Origin: Aestuariibacter sp.
Lineage (GTDB): Bacteria; Pseudomonadota; Gammaproteobacteria; Enterobacterales; Alteromonadaceae
Direction of reading: 5' to 3'
Length of the DNA stretch: 64,000 bases
NCBI GenBank assembly: GCA_017794925.1
Contig: CP051238.1
Coordinates: 2,848,957 to 2,912,956, forward strand
This document shows, piece after piece, positions 13,641-21,947 of the stretch (positions are counted from its first letter, which is position 1; each line of letters opens with the position of its first letter). The notes beneath the pieces are model-generated. The model was not told the origin of the DNA. It saw nothing but the letters and a program-made list of their open reading frames with translations, and ran no database searches. Made by a program: the position numbers and the translations under genes.

Positions 13641-14192
13641 ATGAACATTGTATTAGTCAGGCATGGAAAGCCGACCGGTGCGAATAATATAAGGGTTAAC
13701 AGCGCTGGCTTCGCTAACTGGATAAAACGCTACAACCATTCCCTTGTGTGTGACAGCAGCCAACCTGATGCAACTGTCTTCCGACACTATCAGCACTTTT
13801 ACGCGGTATCGAGTGACCTGCCGCGCGCTGTACACAGCTGCTGTATTGCATTAAACCGGCTGCCGGATGCGCAGTCTTCCCAATTCAGGGAGATGGAAAT
13901 TCCCCGTTATAAATTGCCGTTTACGTTAAATGCCTGGACCTGGGTTTACCTTTGCCGAACCTTGTGGACGTTAGGTGTTCGAGGCAGATTTGAGTCATAC
14001 CGACAGGCTAAACAACGCGCTAAGCAGGCAGCAAATCAACTTATTGAACTGGCGCAGCAGAAACAAAATGTGATTGTGTTTGCTCACGGCTACATGAATC
14101 TTCATATGAGAAAGTACCTCAGGCAGCAGGGGTTTACTCAACTGCAAAAATCCAGTGATTACTGGGGGGTGACTGCGTTTGAAAAGACGTGA
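13641..14192 (+). CDS. Histidine phosphatase superfamily protein
   Basis: 183-aa member of the phosphoglycerate-mutase/histidine-phosphatase clan. The catalytic signature VRHGK is at residues 6-10 (R7, H8), a second arginine is in SSDLPRAVHS (R62), and the second histidine is in VFAHGYMN (H149). These four residues form the phosphate pocket in the family, so it looks catalytically complete; the substrate is unknown. The ATG at 13641 is chosen over upstream codons because of aaaagga at 13629-13635. Confidence 0.85.
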   Translation: MNIVLVRHGKPTGANNIRVNSAGFANWIKRYNHSLVCDSSQPDATVFRHYQHFYAVSSDLPRAVHSCCIALNRLPDAQSSQFREMEIPRYKLPFTLNAWTWVYLCRTLWTLGVRGRFESYRQAKQRAKQAANQLIELAQQKQNVIVFAHGYMNLHMRKYLRQQGFTQLQKSSDYWGVTAFEKT

Positions 14193-14345
14193 ATGGCATG
14201 TTTGTTTTTTGCGTCATCGGCTAATGGCCGGTCGTCTTATTCACAGTGAGTTATGGTTATCTTTCCGGTACTATTACACCACGCATTCATGCGCACAGGG
14301 GGGAGTTCAGTTACCCCTTCAACAACCTGATTTTGGAGATGGTAT

Positions 14346-14981
14346 ATGGATATAAACACCGTACTCACCTTTGTGGCTGTTGCCTCATTGCTGGTGATTT
14401 CCCCAGGACCAAACGGCTTTTTGATCGCTAAAACCGTGCCTTTGTCCGGGCATAAAGCCGGGCTGGCCAATGTGGCTGGTTTTGTCGGCGCTTTTTATGT
14501 TCATGGCACCTTATCGGTTTTCGGTATTTCTATATTATTGGTTCAGTCTGCAACGGCGTTCTTTGTGTTTAAAATGCTCGGGGCCGTGTACTTAATTTGG
14601 CTGGGTGTAAAGGCGCTGCGTAATGCGTTTGCACAAGGCAAGTCACTTGCTGCTACTGCTGTTCAACCTGCACACAAGCCGGTTTCGTTAACAACGGCCT
14701 TTGGTGAAGGCTTTCTTACCAATATGTTAAACCCGAAAGTATCTGTTTTTTACCTGGCGGCGTTCCCACAATTTATGTCGGCTGATGCCAGTGCAATGAG
14801 CGCTTACACCCTGGTAACTGCGCATGCGTTGGTCAACGTTTTATGGTTTACTGCCATGATTTTTACGCTGGACAAGGTCAAGCGTGCAACCAGCAATCCG
14901 CGCTTTAAAGTCTGGTTGAATTCAGTCACAGGCATGGTGTTTATTGGGTTTGGAACCAAACTGGCGTTGGCTGAAAAATAG
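14346..14981 (+). CDS. LysE/RhtB family amino-acid exporter
   Basis: 211-aa inner membrane exporter of the LysE superfamily. The family signature LLVISPGPNGFLIAKTVPLSGHKAG appears in parts at residues 15-39, followed by G-V-GAFYVHG and A-YLIWLGVKALRN (about 80-93). Six hydrophobic segments are visible. Family members export lysine, homoserine, threonine or related compounds; the substrate is not readable. Start: ATG at 14346 with ggagatgg just upstream (14336-14343). The 153 bases before it hold no gene. Confidence 0.88.
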   Translation: MDINTVLTFVAVASLLVISPGPNGFLIAKTVPLSGHKAGLANVAGFVGAFYVHGTLSVFGISILLVQSATAFFVFKMLGAVYLIWLGVKALRNAFAQGKSLAATAVQPAHKPVSLTTAFGEGFLTNMLNPKVSVFYLAAFPQFMSADASAMSAYTLVTAHALVNVLWFTAMIFTLDKVKRATSNPRFKVWLNSVTGMVFIGFGTKLALAEK

Positions 14982-15086
14982 TTAAACTGAGTCGAACATC
15001 GTTTGGGCGAGTTTATTGATGGCTGATGTAAACGGGGAATAGATAAATCCGGAGTCGGGTTACTCGTTGTTTTAAAGGAATAATAA

Positions 15087-15407
15087 ATGGCAATGTATAT
15101 GAAACATATAGCGTTAGGCGTGCTGCTGCTTGGTTTAGTTGGATGCGCAACGGGATACCAATCTTATACCTGGTCTGGTGGTTACAAAGATACCGAGATC
15201 GCAAAAGATCACTACCTGGTTGAGTACTATGGCAACGGCACCACATCAGCCGCTACCGTGGCGTTATTTTGGGAGCAGCGTGCCAGTGAATTGTGTCCGT
15301 CTGGCTACGATGTGGTTGGTGGCGAGACCGGTGCGACTGACGGTGGCATTTTTATTGGCGTAACCGTTAATCACCCTTGGCAAAAAGCGGAGATCCGCTG
15401 CAAATAA
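15087..15407 (+). CDS. Lipoprotein, CC0125/CC1285-like
   Basis: 106-aa lipoprotein. Lipobox LVGC ends at Cys20, and the body begins ATGYQSYTWSGGYKDTEIAKDHYLVEYYGNG, which matches the pattern of small lipoproteins annotated as CC0125/CC1285 family. It contains a Cys pair (C74, C105). Function is unknown. Start ATG 15087 is preceded by aaagga (15074-15079); ATGs at 15093 and 15099 are also possible. Confidence 0.8.
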   Translation: MAMYMKHIALGVLLLGLVGCATGYQSYTWSGGYKDTEIAKDHYLVEYYGNGTTSAATVALFWEQRASELCPSGYDVVGGETGATDGGIFIGVTVNHPWQKAEIRCK

Positions 15408-15435
15408 GCATGGATTGCACTAGAGGAAACAAGGA

Positions 15436-15918
15436 ATGTTCAACGCGTTTTTAACGGTTTCTCAGGTATTACTCGCTGTTATTTACACGACTGCCGGACT
15501 GAGTAAATTTATTCATGGGTTTCCGGTGATCATCGGTCCGGTCTGGTTAATCGATGAATTGAGTAAATATGGGCTTGGCCTGTTTGGTTACCTTATTGCC
15601 GTTGCGCAGTTGGTTACGGGGATTGTGTTGTTTTTTCCTGCCCTTAGGTTGATTGGTGCGTTACTTTTATTGCCCATGCAACTGTGCATTACCGTGATAA
15701 CGATTTCACTGGGGTGGAGTGGCACGCCCTATATAAACATGGTGTTATTGTGCATGGTACTTGCGCTCATTGTTGATGAGCGAGTCAAACTGCGTTCACT
15801 GATTGGTTCCAGCAGCGCGTTTTCTGATCATAAAACACTGTATATCGCCGCGTTTTGTGCGTTCTGGGGATTAGCCGCCTTTATGAAGTATGGCGCCTTG
15901 CTCATGTCTGGTGCTTAA
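15436..15918 (+). CDS. DoxX/MauE-like membrane protein
   Basis: 160-aa membrane protein with four to five hydrophobic segments. The pattern LTVSQVLLAVIYTTAGLSKFIHGFPVIIGPVWLI (read in parts, residues 6-39) with AGLSKF is typical of DoxX-like proteins. Some members take part in electron transfer or thiosulfate oxidation, but most are uncharacterised. The ATG at 15436 follows gaggaaacaagg. It lies between the CC0125-like lipoprotein and the second GFA protein. Confidence 0.75.
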   Translation: MFNAFLTVSQVLLAVIYTTAGLSKFIHGFPVIIGPVWLIDELSKYGLGLFGYLIAVAQLVTGIVLFFPALRLIGALLLLPMQLCITVITISLGWSGTPYINMVLLCMVLALIVDERVKLRSLIGSSSAFSDHKTLYIAAFCAFWGLAAFMKYGALLMSGA

Positions 15919-15968
15919 GTACGGCGCTGCATGACATATTTAGTGCTTGATCATAAGAGGACATCATC

Positions 15969-16376
15969 ATGACGACGCGTTTTACCGGCGCTTGTTTATG
16001 CAATGGCGTGCAGTTTTCTGTTACCGGGTTTAATAATCAGGTTGCTAACTGCCATTGTACTATGTGCAGAAAATTTCACGGTGCAGCGTTTGGCACGCTT
16101 GTGGGTGTGACAGGATTAACCTGGTTAGCCGGCAACGCGCTATTAACCGAGTATGTCGCTGGGAATGGTACGATCAGGACATTTTGTTCTTGTTGTGGTT
16201 CGAGTATTGGTTTTCGGGTGGCGAATAGTACACTGACGGATATTGAGCTGGCTATTTCCTTGTTTAGCACGGATATTCCCGTCGTTGTGGATGCGCAGAT
16301 TTTCACCCGTTATAAAGCCAACTGGTGCAAACTCGCCGACGATGTGCCAGTATTCGCCGAAGGACGAGATAGTTGA
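15969..16376 (+). CDS. GFA/CENP-V fold zinc protein (second copy)
   Basis: 135-aa GFA protein. Cysteines: C9-x-C11, C28-x-C30-xx-C33 and C73-xx-C76, around MCRKFHGAAFG. It shares the family pattern with the 10951 protein but little else, so it is unlikely to be a recent duplicate. No activity is claimed. The ATG at 15969 is preceded by agagga (15955-15960). Confidence 0.87.
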   Translation: MTTRFTGACLCNGVQFSVTGFNNQVANCHCTMCRKFHGAAFGTLVGVTGLTWLAGNALLTEYVAGNGTIRTFCSCCGSSIGFRVANSTLTDIELAISLFSTDIPVVVDAQIFTRYKANWCKLADDVPVFAEGRDS

Positions 16377-16410
16377 ATATAGTCACGCTTTATAACGTAG
16401 TTAGTTATTA

Positions 16411-16875
16411 ATGCAATTCAGACATGCAACGATCAGTGATATAGACGCACTTCTGACCCTGGAGCAAGGTGTTGTGGAGGCCGAGCGGCCATTCAATTCG
16501 GTGATCAAAGCACACGGTGCCCGTTATTACGATATCCCTGACCTGATAGCAAGTGACAATAGCTGCTTGCTGATAGCAGATGTTGAGGGCTCGATTGTCG
16601 CAACCGGCTATGTACAGATACGCCAGTCGAAATCCGCGCTGGTACACGATGTGCACGGCTATCTGGGGTTTATGTATGTTGCACCTGAGTATCGTGGGCA
16701 AGGCCTCAACAAGCAAATGATGGACAGGCTGATAACCTGGGCCGAAGGGCACGGTGTCAATGACTTTTACCTTGATGTGTATTCTGCAAACCAATCAGCC
16801 ATTACAGCTTATGAAAAGGCTGGTTTTCAGCCGTCGTTGCTGGAAATGAAACTACATCGCGGCAATAAACGTTAA
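16411..16875 (+). CDS. GNAT N-acetyltransferase
   Basis: 154-aa GNAT protein: YLGFMYVAPEYRGQGLNKQMM contains the acetyl-CoA loop R95-G-Q-G98, and YSANQSAITAYEKAGFQPSLLEMKL is motif B. Substrate unknown. Its TAA overlaps the ATG of the next gene (TAATG at 16873-16877), which suggests coupling. Confidence 0.88.
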   Translation: MQFRHATISDIDALLTLEQGVVEAERPFNSVIKAHGARYYDIPDLIASDNSCLLIADVEGSIVATGYVQIRQSKSALVHDVHGYLGFMYVAPEYRGQGLNKQMMDRLITWAEGHGVNDFYLDVYSANQSAITAYEKAGFQPSLLEMKLHRGNKR

Positions 16876-17309
16876 TGTGCGAAAGTAACAGAAAGCCAAC
16901 TAGTTTCATGATACAGATCCTCGTTTCACTTGTGTTGTTAACGGTGATTCCGCTGTCGAGTGCTTGTGTTATACCTGCGCAGGGTGAACAGTATAATAAG
17001 CAAATTCAGCTAATCCGCCTGCCTGATGCAAACGCGTATAGGTTTGTTATACCTGCGAGTATGGAGGGCTTGAACAAACTTGACGTATCGTTGGCTTATG
17101 CCCGGCCTCGCGAAGGCGGATTTAAGCTGGCAGAGATTGAAAAGCCACTGGCGTTTACGGTGACCAGTGGGCTGGCAGTAGGGAAGTTTGTCGCGTCGAA
17201 AGAGTCCGACGTAAAACCTTATCTTCGTGCCATGTGGTGGCCTGATACGGCGGGGCTATGCGGTGTTGTAGCCGTCAGTGAATTTATCGATTCAACGGAC
17301 GATAGTTAA
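16875..17309 (+). CDS. Exported protein, possible lipoprotein (144 aa)
   Basis: A hydrophobic signal segment (about residues 12-29, IQILVSLVLLTVIPLSSA) is followed by a Cys (SSAC), a weak lipobox. The mature part is about 110 residues with mixed strands and one further Cys. The start is either ATG 16875, overlapping the GNAT stop, or ATG 16908, which would place the hydrophobic segment right at the N-terminus. No family recognised. Confidence 0.65.
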   Translation: MCESNRKPTSFMIQILVSLVLLTVIPLSSACVIPAQGEQYNKQIQLIRLPDANAYRFVIPASMEGLNKLDVSLAYARPREGGFKLAEIEKPLAFTVTSGLAVGKFVASKESDVKPYLRAMWWPDTAGLCGVVAVSEFIDSTDDS

Positions 17310-17342
17310 TTACAAAGCGTTAATAATGCAGAATTACAAATT

Positions 17343-17840
17343 ATGAAAAAATATGGCGTGTGGTTTCTTACCTTATTTGCAGCGGTTTTATTGACAGGAT
17401 GCATGAACCCGGCGGCCAGGGGGCCTGGGTTTTCATCACTGCTCGAAAGTAATGGCGAACAAGCTGTGGTTTACCTTACCCGCCCTAATGAACATGATGG
17501 TGGCACGGTATGTTTTACTATTTTGATCGATGGTGCAGAACAAGGCTGCCTGGGGACTAAAGGTTTCCTGGGAATGTTAGTGACGCCCGGTGAACATACC
17601 ATTGAAGTGAAGCCAGATGCGTTCCCTACTCATACGTTACTCAGCTTTACTGTGTTTGCAAAGCCTGGAGATAAGCACTTGTTCCGTTATGCGACGGGCG
17701 ATACGGAAACCGCTGATGTGGTCGTGTCACGGTATACGGCGTTTGGCACGGTGTTCATTGAGCGCATACCGTTTGAGCAGGCCATGTCAGAATTGTCTGG
17801 GTTAAACAATTCTGTTGCTACTGGCTTGTCAGGCGAGTAG
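17343..17840 (+). CDS. DUF2846-like lipoprotein
   Basis: 165-aa lipoprotein: lipobox LTGC ends at Cys20. The body (AVVYLTRP, FTILIDGAEQGCLGTKGFLGMLVTPGEHTIEVKPD) fits the DUF2846 pattern of a small beta-sandwich with a strand-turn resembling surface lipoproteins. Function is unknown. The ATG at 17343 has no strong ribosome site (aattat). A second DUF-type lipoprotein lies at 18391. Confidence 0.75.
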   Translation: MKKYGVWFLTLFAAVLLTGCMNPAARGPGFSSLLESNGEQAVVYLTRPNEHDGGTVCFTILIDGAEQGCLGTKGFLGMLVTPGEHTIEVKPDAFPTHTLLSFTVFAKPGDKHLFRYATGDTETADVVVSRYTAFGTVFIERIPFEQAMSELSGLNNSVATGLSGE

Positions 17841-17853
17841 GACAAGTCTCCTT

Positions 17854-18351
17854 ATGCAGTCTTTTATCAGGTGGTTAAGTCGGACGTGTTTTGCCCGGTT
17901 ATATGCTTACCGGGCGTTTAAGCACTGCAACACCTACTCATTGCCCAAAGTATCGATGTGGCTGTCTTTTATCGATGCCATCGGTTTTATTCTGCTCAGT
18001 GTGGTGCTGACATTTCCTGTATGGGTCGCTGCCTACCTGATGGAGGCATCCGTGGTACTCGCCTACACCGTCGCGGTTATTACGATTGGTGTGGCGGCCG
18101 CCGAACGACATACCAGGGTGGTGGTGCTACTGGTCGCCGAGCTTGCCGTGGATATCGTGCTGATTCAGTTGGACGTTTATACCGTTGGGTTGATGGTCAC
18201 GACGGCGTTTGTCCTTACATTTCTTCGTATCGGTAAACTGGTTTACGGCTTTTTCTTTCAGTGTGTCGACTACCGGTTGTCGGTAACATTTTCTTGCAAA
18301 AAATGCGGTACCTGTGTGTACCATCGTACCTTCCCAAACACCGACGGCTAG
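17854..18351 (+). CDS. Membrane protein with C-terminal Cys cluster
   Basis: About 165 aa from ATG 17854. Several hydrophobic segments (around residues 40-62, 64-82, 87-108 and 112-128), then a cytoplasmic-looking tail with CKKCGTC that may bind metal. The N-terminus is basic. Start is uncertain because an upstream in-frame start overlaps the previous gene and no clear ribosome site is present. No family recognised. Confidence 0.55.
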   Translation: MQSFIRWLSRTCFARLYAYRAFKHCNTYSLPKVSMWLSFIDAIGFILLSVVLTFPVWVAAYLMEASVVLAYTVAVITIGVAAAERHTRVVVLLVAELAVDIVLIQLDVYTVGLMVTTAFVLTFLRIGKLVYGFFFQCVDYRLSVTFSCKKCGTCVYHRTFPNTDG

Positions 18352-18390
18352 GGTAACGTTGGGGGTAAGCTTTCCCGACAACCTACGCTA

Positions 18391-18825
18391 ATGAAACTAC
18401 TTAAGTCTTCGTTTTATCTACTGTTTTTTGTATCTGTTTTGATGCAAGGCTGCGCTGTGGTGGCGTACACGCCCGTTGTGGGGGCCGCTGCATTGGGCGT
18501 CCATCAGACCGATTTGAGTCAGCAACCAGAATATAGCCAGTATATAGGTAAGCCCTTTTCACTCATTAGCAGCGAACAGCACATCTGGCATTTAAAAAAG
18601 TTTGAGGGCGGGCGTTACTACATAGAGCCCACCGCGCCGGGAACGGATAAACCTGTTGTGTGTAACCTGGAGGGCAGTGAGGTGCTGATCAGTAAAATTT
18701 TCTACGATAACCCCAATGACGGCACGTTTTTCAGTGCACGTGTGACCTGTAATGGGCAGGTATATGATGCACCATTGAATCGCTTTTCTGAATCGTTTAC
18801 CCGCGCTGTTAAGTTTCGCGTATAG
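18391..18825 (+). CDS. Lipoprotein, unknown (144 aa)
   Basis: Lipobox MQGC ends at Cys21. The mature protein contains a hydrophobic VVGAAALGV stretch and a beta-rich domain with two Cys (C92, C112). No family recognised. Start is ATG 18391, without a strong ribosome site. It lies in the same + strand run as the other lipoproteins. Confidence 0.68.
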   Translation: MKLLKSSFYLLFFVSVLMQGCAVVAYTPVVGAAALGVHQTDLSQQPEYSQYIGKPFSLISSEQHIWHLKKFEGGRYYIEPTAPGTDKPVVCNLEGSEVLISKIFYDNPNDGTFFSARVTCNGQVYDAPLNRFSESFTRAVKFRV

Positions 18826-18873
18826 TAAACGCTGTTTCTGCGTTTAACGAGTTGACCAGGGAATGGCAAAGTA

Positions 18874-19518
18874 ATGATGACAAGCAGTGTAGCATTACGG
18901 ATAACTGGGTTGATTGTGTGTGCTTTATTCATTTGGGGTGGCAGCATCAACAGAGGGTGGTCAGGCTTTTTCTGGGCAATCCCTTTTGTGGTTGGTGCTG
19001 TCATATTGGTGTGGCCCTGGCCGGTGATGTACAAAATTGCTGTGATCCTGACGGTGGCCATTCCCTGTGGCCCGTTAGCCTGGGATAAATCGCATAACAC
19101 ATGGTTGTATCCGCCGTTAAATAACCGGGTCACGTTTGATTCCACGTGGGGCACAACGCAACATGGTGATGCGTACTCGCTTATCTCTCCTGATATGACA
19201 CATATTTACACTGATGAAAATATTCATGGTGTCATCAACAAACACCGTTTCTCTGCATTGGTATCACCGCTAACCTTAATGTTGGTATCAGTTAATGTGT
19301 CGAATGCAGATTTTGGTGAAAACCGCATTGCCGTGTTAGTTGATGAAACAGGTAACCAGTATGAGGTATTTGAGGATACATTACTGCGAGGCGTGGAGCA
19401 GGGCACAGTTCAAAGCAAGGCGCTGGAAGGCATAAAGAGCCTGCAATCCTCTTGGTCTAAGTACTTGGATATGCTCATGTTCTGGCCCATGTTACCGGTT
19501 ATATTTATGAAAGGTTAA
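18874..19518 (+). CDS. Membrane protein with periplasmic domain (214 aa)
   Basis: Three hydrophobic segments at the N-terminus (residues about 10-24, 29-48, 51-68) followed by a soluble domain of about 120 residues, with a final hydrophobic patch (MLMFWPMLPVIFM). No family recognised. The ATG at 18874 (or the next codon, 18877) follows aatggcaaag. It is 15 bases before the next small membrane protein gene. Confidence 0.6.
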   Translation: MMTSSVALRITGLIVCALFIWGGSINRGWSGFFWAIPFVVGAVILVWPWPVMYKIAVILTVAIPCGPLAWDKSHNTWLYPPLNNRVTFDSTWGTTQHGDAYSLISPDMTHIYTDENIHGVINKHRFSALVSPLTLMLVSVNVSNADFGENRIAVLVDETGNQYEVFEDTLLRGVEQGTVQSKALEGIKSLQSSWSKYLDMLMFWPMLPVIFMKG

Positions 19519-19532
19519 AGGAAGGGAATCAC

Positions 19533-19730
19533 ATGACTGTTATGAGAGTATTGGGATTAATACTGGGTTTGATGATGTTGGTGAGTCAAGGATATGCTGT
19601 TTACGCCGGTGAGTTTTACTGGATACAGGGGCTTATGACGCTTTCTGTGGGCACGCTGTTTTTGATTTATGGCGCTACGGGCAGGGATGTATTGAAGCGC
19701 TTATCGATTCATTCTTTAGGGACAAAATAA
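19533..19730 (+). CDS. Small membrane protein (65 aa)
   Basis: Two hydrophobic segments (residues 5-25 and 32-49) and a basic tail. No family recognised. aaggaa at 19519-19524 is a good ribosome site for ATG 19533. The TAA stop runs directly into a strong imperfect palindrome (19729-19794). It is the last gene of the + strand run. Confidence 0.68.
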   Translation: MTVMRVLGLILGLMMLVSQGYAVYAGEFYWIQGLMTLSVGTLFLIYGATGRDVLKRLSIHSLGTK

Positions 19731-19794
19731 CAAACAGGCCCTAACAACAAGCAGCGTCATACCGCAATATAACGCTGCTCGGAAATCTGTTTGT
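19729..19794. terminator. Two-step palindrome between convergent genes
   Basis: Outer arms AACAAACAG (19729-19737) and CTGTTTGT (19787-19794), inner arms AGCAGCGT (19750-19757) and ACGCTGCT (19772-19779). It separates the + strand run from the convergent decarboxylase gene, so a bidirectional terminator is the simplest reading, though there is no long T-tract. The layout also recalls an attC site. Confidence 0.45.
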
Positions 19795-19804
19795 CGTTCA
19801 GTGA

Positions 19805-21019
19805 TCAGGCCATCAATGGCACCACATCACACTCTTCAGCAATGTGTTCGTTCATCACTACAATTTCAGCCTTCTTAAAGAAGTTGAAATCAGTCGCGGT
19901 GGCCGATGTGTAGGCACCCATCATACGACCTACAATTAATGCGCCACAATCCAGCTCCGGCAGCATAATGTCATCTTCAATGACGTCGACACTGTCGCAG
20001 GTTGGGCCTGCCAGTACGCTCGGGCTGCGTTCACCAAAAAAGTCCAGACTGTCAATCGGGTAGTGGTTGTAGTCAAAAATACGACCGCTGTACGAACCGT
20101 ACACACCATCATCCAGATAATACCACCAACGACCATCACGCATGGCTTTACCCATGACACTGGAAACCGCGGTCATGGCTGGCGCAGCAATAAATCTTCC
20201 CGGTTCAGCGACCAGGCGTGTGCCCGAAGGCAGTGTTGCCAACGCAGCACGAATCGGGGCACAGAATGTATCGATAGGCTGTACCTGGTCGACATAATCC
20301 ACCGGGAAGCCACCGCCCATATCAACAACTTCCAGTGCCGGCAGACCCTGTGCACGTGCCTGATGCATAAGCCGTGCACAAGCCTTGATGGCTTCAACGT
20401 GCTTGGTAGGTTCCAGTGCTTGTGAACCCACGTGGAACGATAATCCAATTACGCGGATACCCAAATCGGCCGCTTGTTGTAATAACGACATCGCGGCATC
20501 CGGGCTGCAACCGAACTTTTTCGACAAGTCGATTTTGGCGTCCGGACTACGGAAGCTCAGTCGCAGTAATAATTTCACATTGCCTGCATAAGGGATGAAC
20601 TTTTGCAGCTCGTTCGGGTTGTCAAACACAAAGGTGTCACAGCCATACGCCATCGCGTAGCGAATGTCGCTATCGCGTTTTATCGGGTGCGTATGGATAG
20701 TGCGTGAAGGCTCAACACCTGCTTCGGCCACCATATCGACTTCACCATTGGTGGCCAAATCGAAAAAGGCACCTTCGTCCCGCAATGTCGCGATCACTGA
20801 AGCATGAGGCAGTGGTTTAATAGCGTAGTGAAGGTCAACGCCCGGCAGCGCTGCCTGTAAGGCCCGGTATTGTCTGCGTACGGCTTCACAGTCAAGAATA
20901 AGCAACGGTGAGCCATGCAGTGCAACTAAGCGACGGATGCGCTCAGCTTCGGCAAGGTTGTCACTTCGCTCAGACACAACTGGCGTTGCAGGTACAATTT
21001 CAAATAATTCTGGGGCCAT
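19805..21019 (-). CDS. Fold-III PLP ornithine/lysine decarboxylase
   Basis: 403-aa alanine-racemase-fold (type III) decarboxylase, as in eukaryotic-type ODC. The PLP lysine is K68 (HYAIKPL), H196 is in SFHVGSQ, the phosphate-binding DMGGGFP is at 233-239, EPGR at 272-275, and the catalytic Cys341 is in GPTCDSVD. It decarboxylates ornithine or lysine to putrescine or cadaverine; which one is not decided here. Start at 21019 is chosen because a strong aagagga ribosome site precedes it on the minus strand; an in-frame ATG at 21097 would add 26 residues but lacks one. A structured leader lies upstream. Confidence 0.92.
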   Translation of the reverse strand: MAPELFEIVPATPVVSERSDNLAEAERIRRLVALHGSPLLILDCEAVRRQYRALQAALPGVDLHYAIKPLPHASVIATLRDEGAFFDLATNGEVDMVAEAGVEPSRTIHTHPIKRDSDIRYAMAYGCDTFVFDNPNELQKFIPYAGNVKLLLRLSFRSPDAKIDLSKKFGCSPDAAMSLLQQAADLGIRVIGLSFHVGSQALEPTKHVEAIKACARLMHQARAQGLPALEVVDMGGGFPVDYVDQVQPIDTFCAPIRAALATLPSGTRLVAEPGRFIAAPAMTAVSSVMGKAMRDGRWWYYLDDGVYGSYSGRIFDYNHYPIDSLDFFGERSPSVLAGPTCDSVDVIEDDIMLPELDCGALIVGRMMGAYTSATATDFNFFKKAEIVVMNEHIAEECDVVPLMA

Positions 21020-21193
21020 TAGGGTCCTCTTATTGCTACGCGGTGTAGCATTTGTAGTCGACGAGTACTGCATTACATGTGAATGCAGCGGATTCATTCT
21101 GATTAGTTACTCGCCGGCGCTCGAGGGGAGCCCTGACACTGATTGGCTATCAGCAGATTGCGCGCATATTAGGCTAAATGGAAAACCATGCAA
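21020..21193 (-). promoter_or_regulatory. Decarboxylase promoter and structured leader
   Basis: On the minus strand TTGCAT (21188-21193), 16 bases, and TAATAT (21166-21171) form a promoter. The roughly 140-base leader before ATG 21019 holds a CTGCATT/AATGCAG hairpin (21068-21088) and a GCTAC/GTAGC hairpin (21035-21049) close to the ribosome site. It could be a polyamine-responsive leader; no known class was recognised. Confidence 0.5.
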
Positions 21194-21474
21194 GCAAAAT
21201 ATCATGAATGGAGAATCAGATTTTTTGTCTTCAGCACAAAAAATTTTTGACTTGTAAAATGGCTACGTCAACGTCGCTTTTTGCGCGTATAAGCGGGCTT
21301 TGGGTCAGCGTTTTACGCTTGATAAATACGCTTGTTTGAGTCTGCAAAATCCCAAAGGGGCGAGCGAGGACACCGCTACATAGTCGGATTCTACGAAGCC
21401 AGGAAAACTGCGCTTATCTATTGATTCAATGGTAAAGTTAAAACCTAAGTATGAGCAACTGTGGATGAAGAGAA
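21194..21474. other. Non-coding spacer between divergent genes
   Basis: About 280 bases with no credible gene on either strand. It contains repeats of aagcg/cgctt (near 21272-21330) and the upstream region of the GNAT gene at 21475. Nothing further can be supported. Confidence 0.5.
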
Positions 21475-21924
21475 ATGGACGTCAGTATCATTCCCGCTAA
21501 CCAGGAACACCTAAGCGACGTGGCTGGATTATTCGATGAATACCGGCAGTTTTATGGGCAATCCAGCGACATTGACGCTGCCACTCTGTTTATTTCAGCA
21601 CGTCTTGAGCAGGCTGAGTCGACAATTTTTCTGGCGCTAACTGAGGATGTTAAAGCGGCAGGATTTGCGCAGCTTTATCCGTCTTTTACCAGTGTGAGTA
21701 TGCGCGCCATTTGGATACTGAATGATTTATTTGTATCGCCAGAGTTGAGAGGTAACGGGGTGGGCAAAGCGCTGCTAAATGAAGTACAGGGTTTTGCATT
21801 AAACACTAAAGCGGCAATGGTGAAACTGGCAACGGCTGTAGATAACCGGGTAGCCCAGCAACTATATGTAAGCATGGGCTACACCAAGATCACACAATTC
21901 GACCACTACACCTTAAAGTGCTGA
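21475..21924 (+). CDS. GNAT N-acetyltransferase
   Basis: 149-aa GNAT protein: ILNDLFVSPELRGNGVGKALL holds the acetyl-CoA loop R92-G-N-G-V-G97, and RVAQQLYVSMGYTKITQFDHY is motif B. The DLFV-P-LRG-GVG pattern is typical of small-molecule or amino-acid acetylating members. Substrate unknown. The ATG at 21475 has gaagag just upstream. It is the last gene in this block on the + strand before the AzlCD operon. Confidence 0.87.
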   Translation: MDVSIIPANQEHLSDVAGLFDEYRQFYGQSSDIDAATLFISARLEQAESTIFLALTEDVKAAGFAQLYPSFTSVSMRAIWILNDLFVSPELRGNGVGKALLNEVQGFALNTKAAMVKLATAVDNRVAQQLYVSMGYTKITQFDHYTLKC

Positions 21925-21947
21925 ATTGATCGCTATACGGATCACCA

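Noticed and set aside
10951..16376. Formaldehyde detoxification role for the two GFA proteins
   Set aside because: The family name is historical and no glutathione-formaldehyde pathway genes are nearby.
6575..19730. Prophage or transposon origin for the small-gene run
   Set aside because: No integrase, transposase, terminase, capsid or terminal inverted repeats are visible.
21097..21099. Start of the decarboxylase at the upstream ATG
   Set aside because: No ribosome site precedes it and the intervening stretch forms hairpins; the ATG at 21019 has a strong one.
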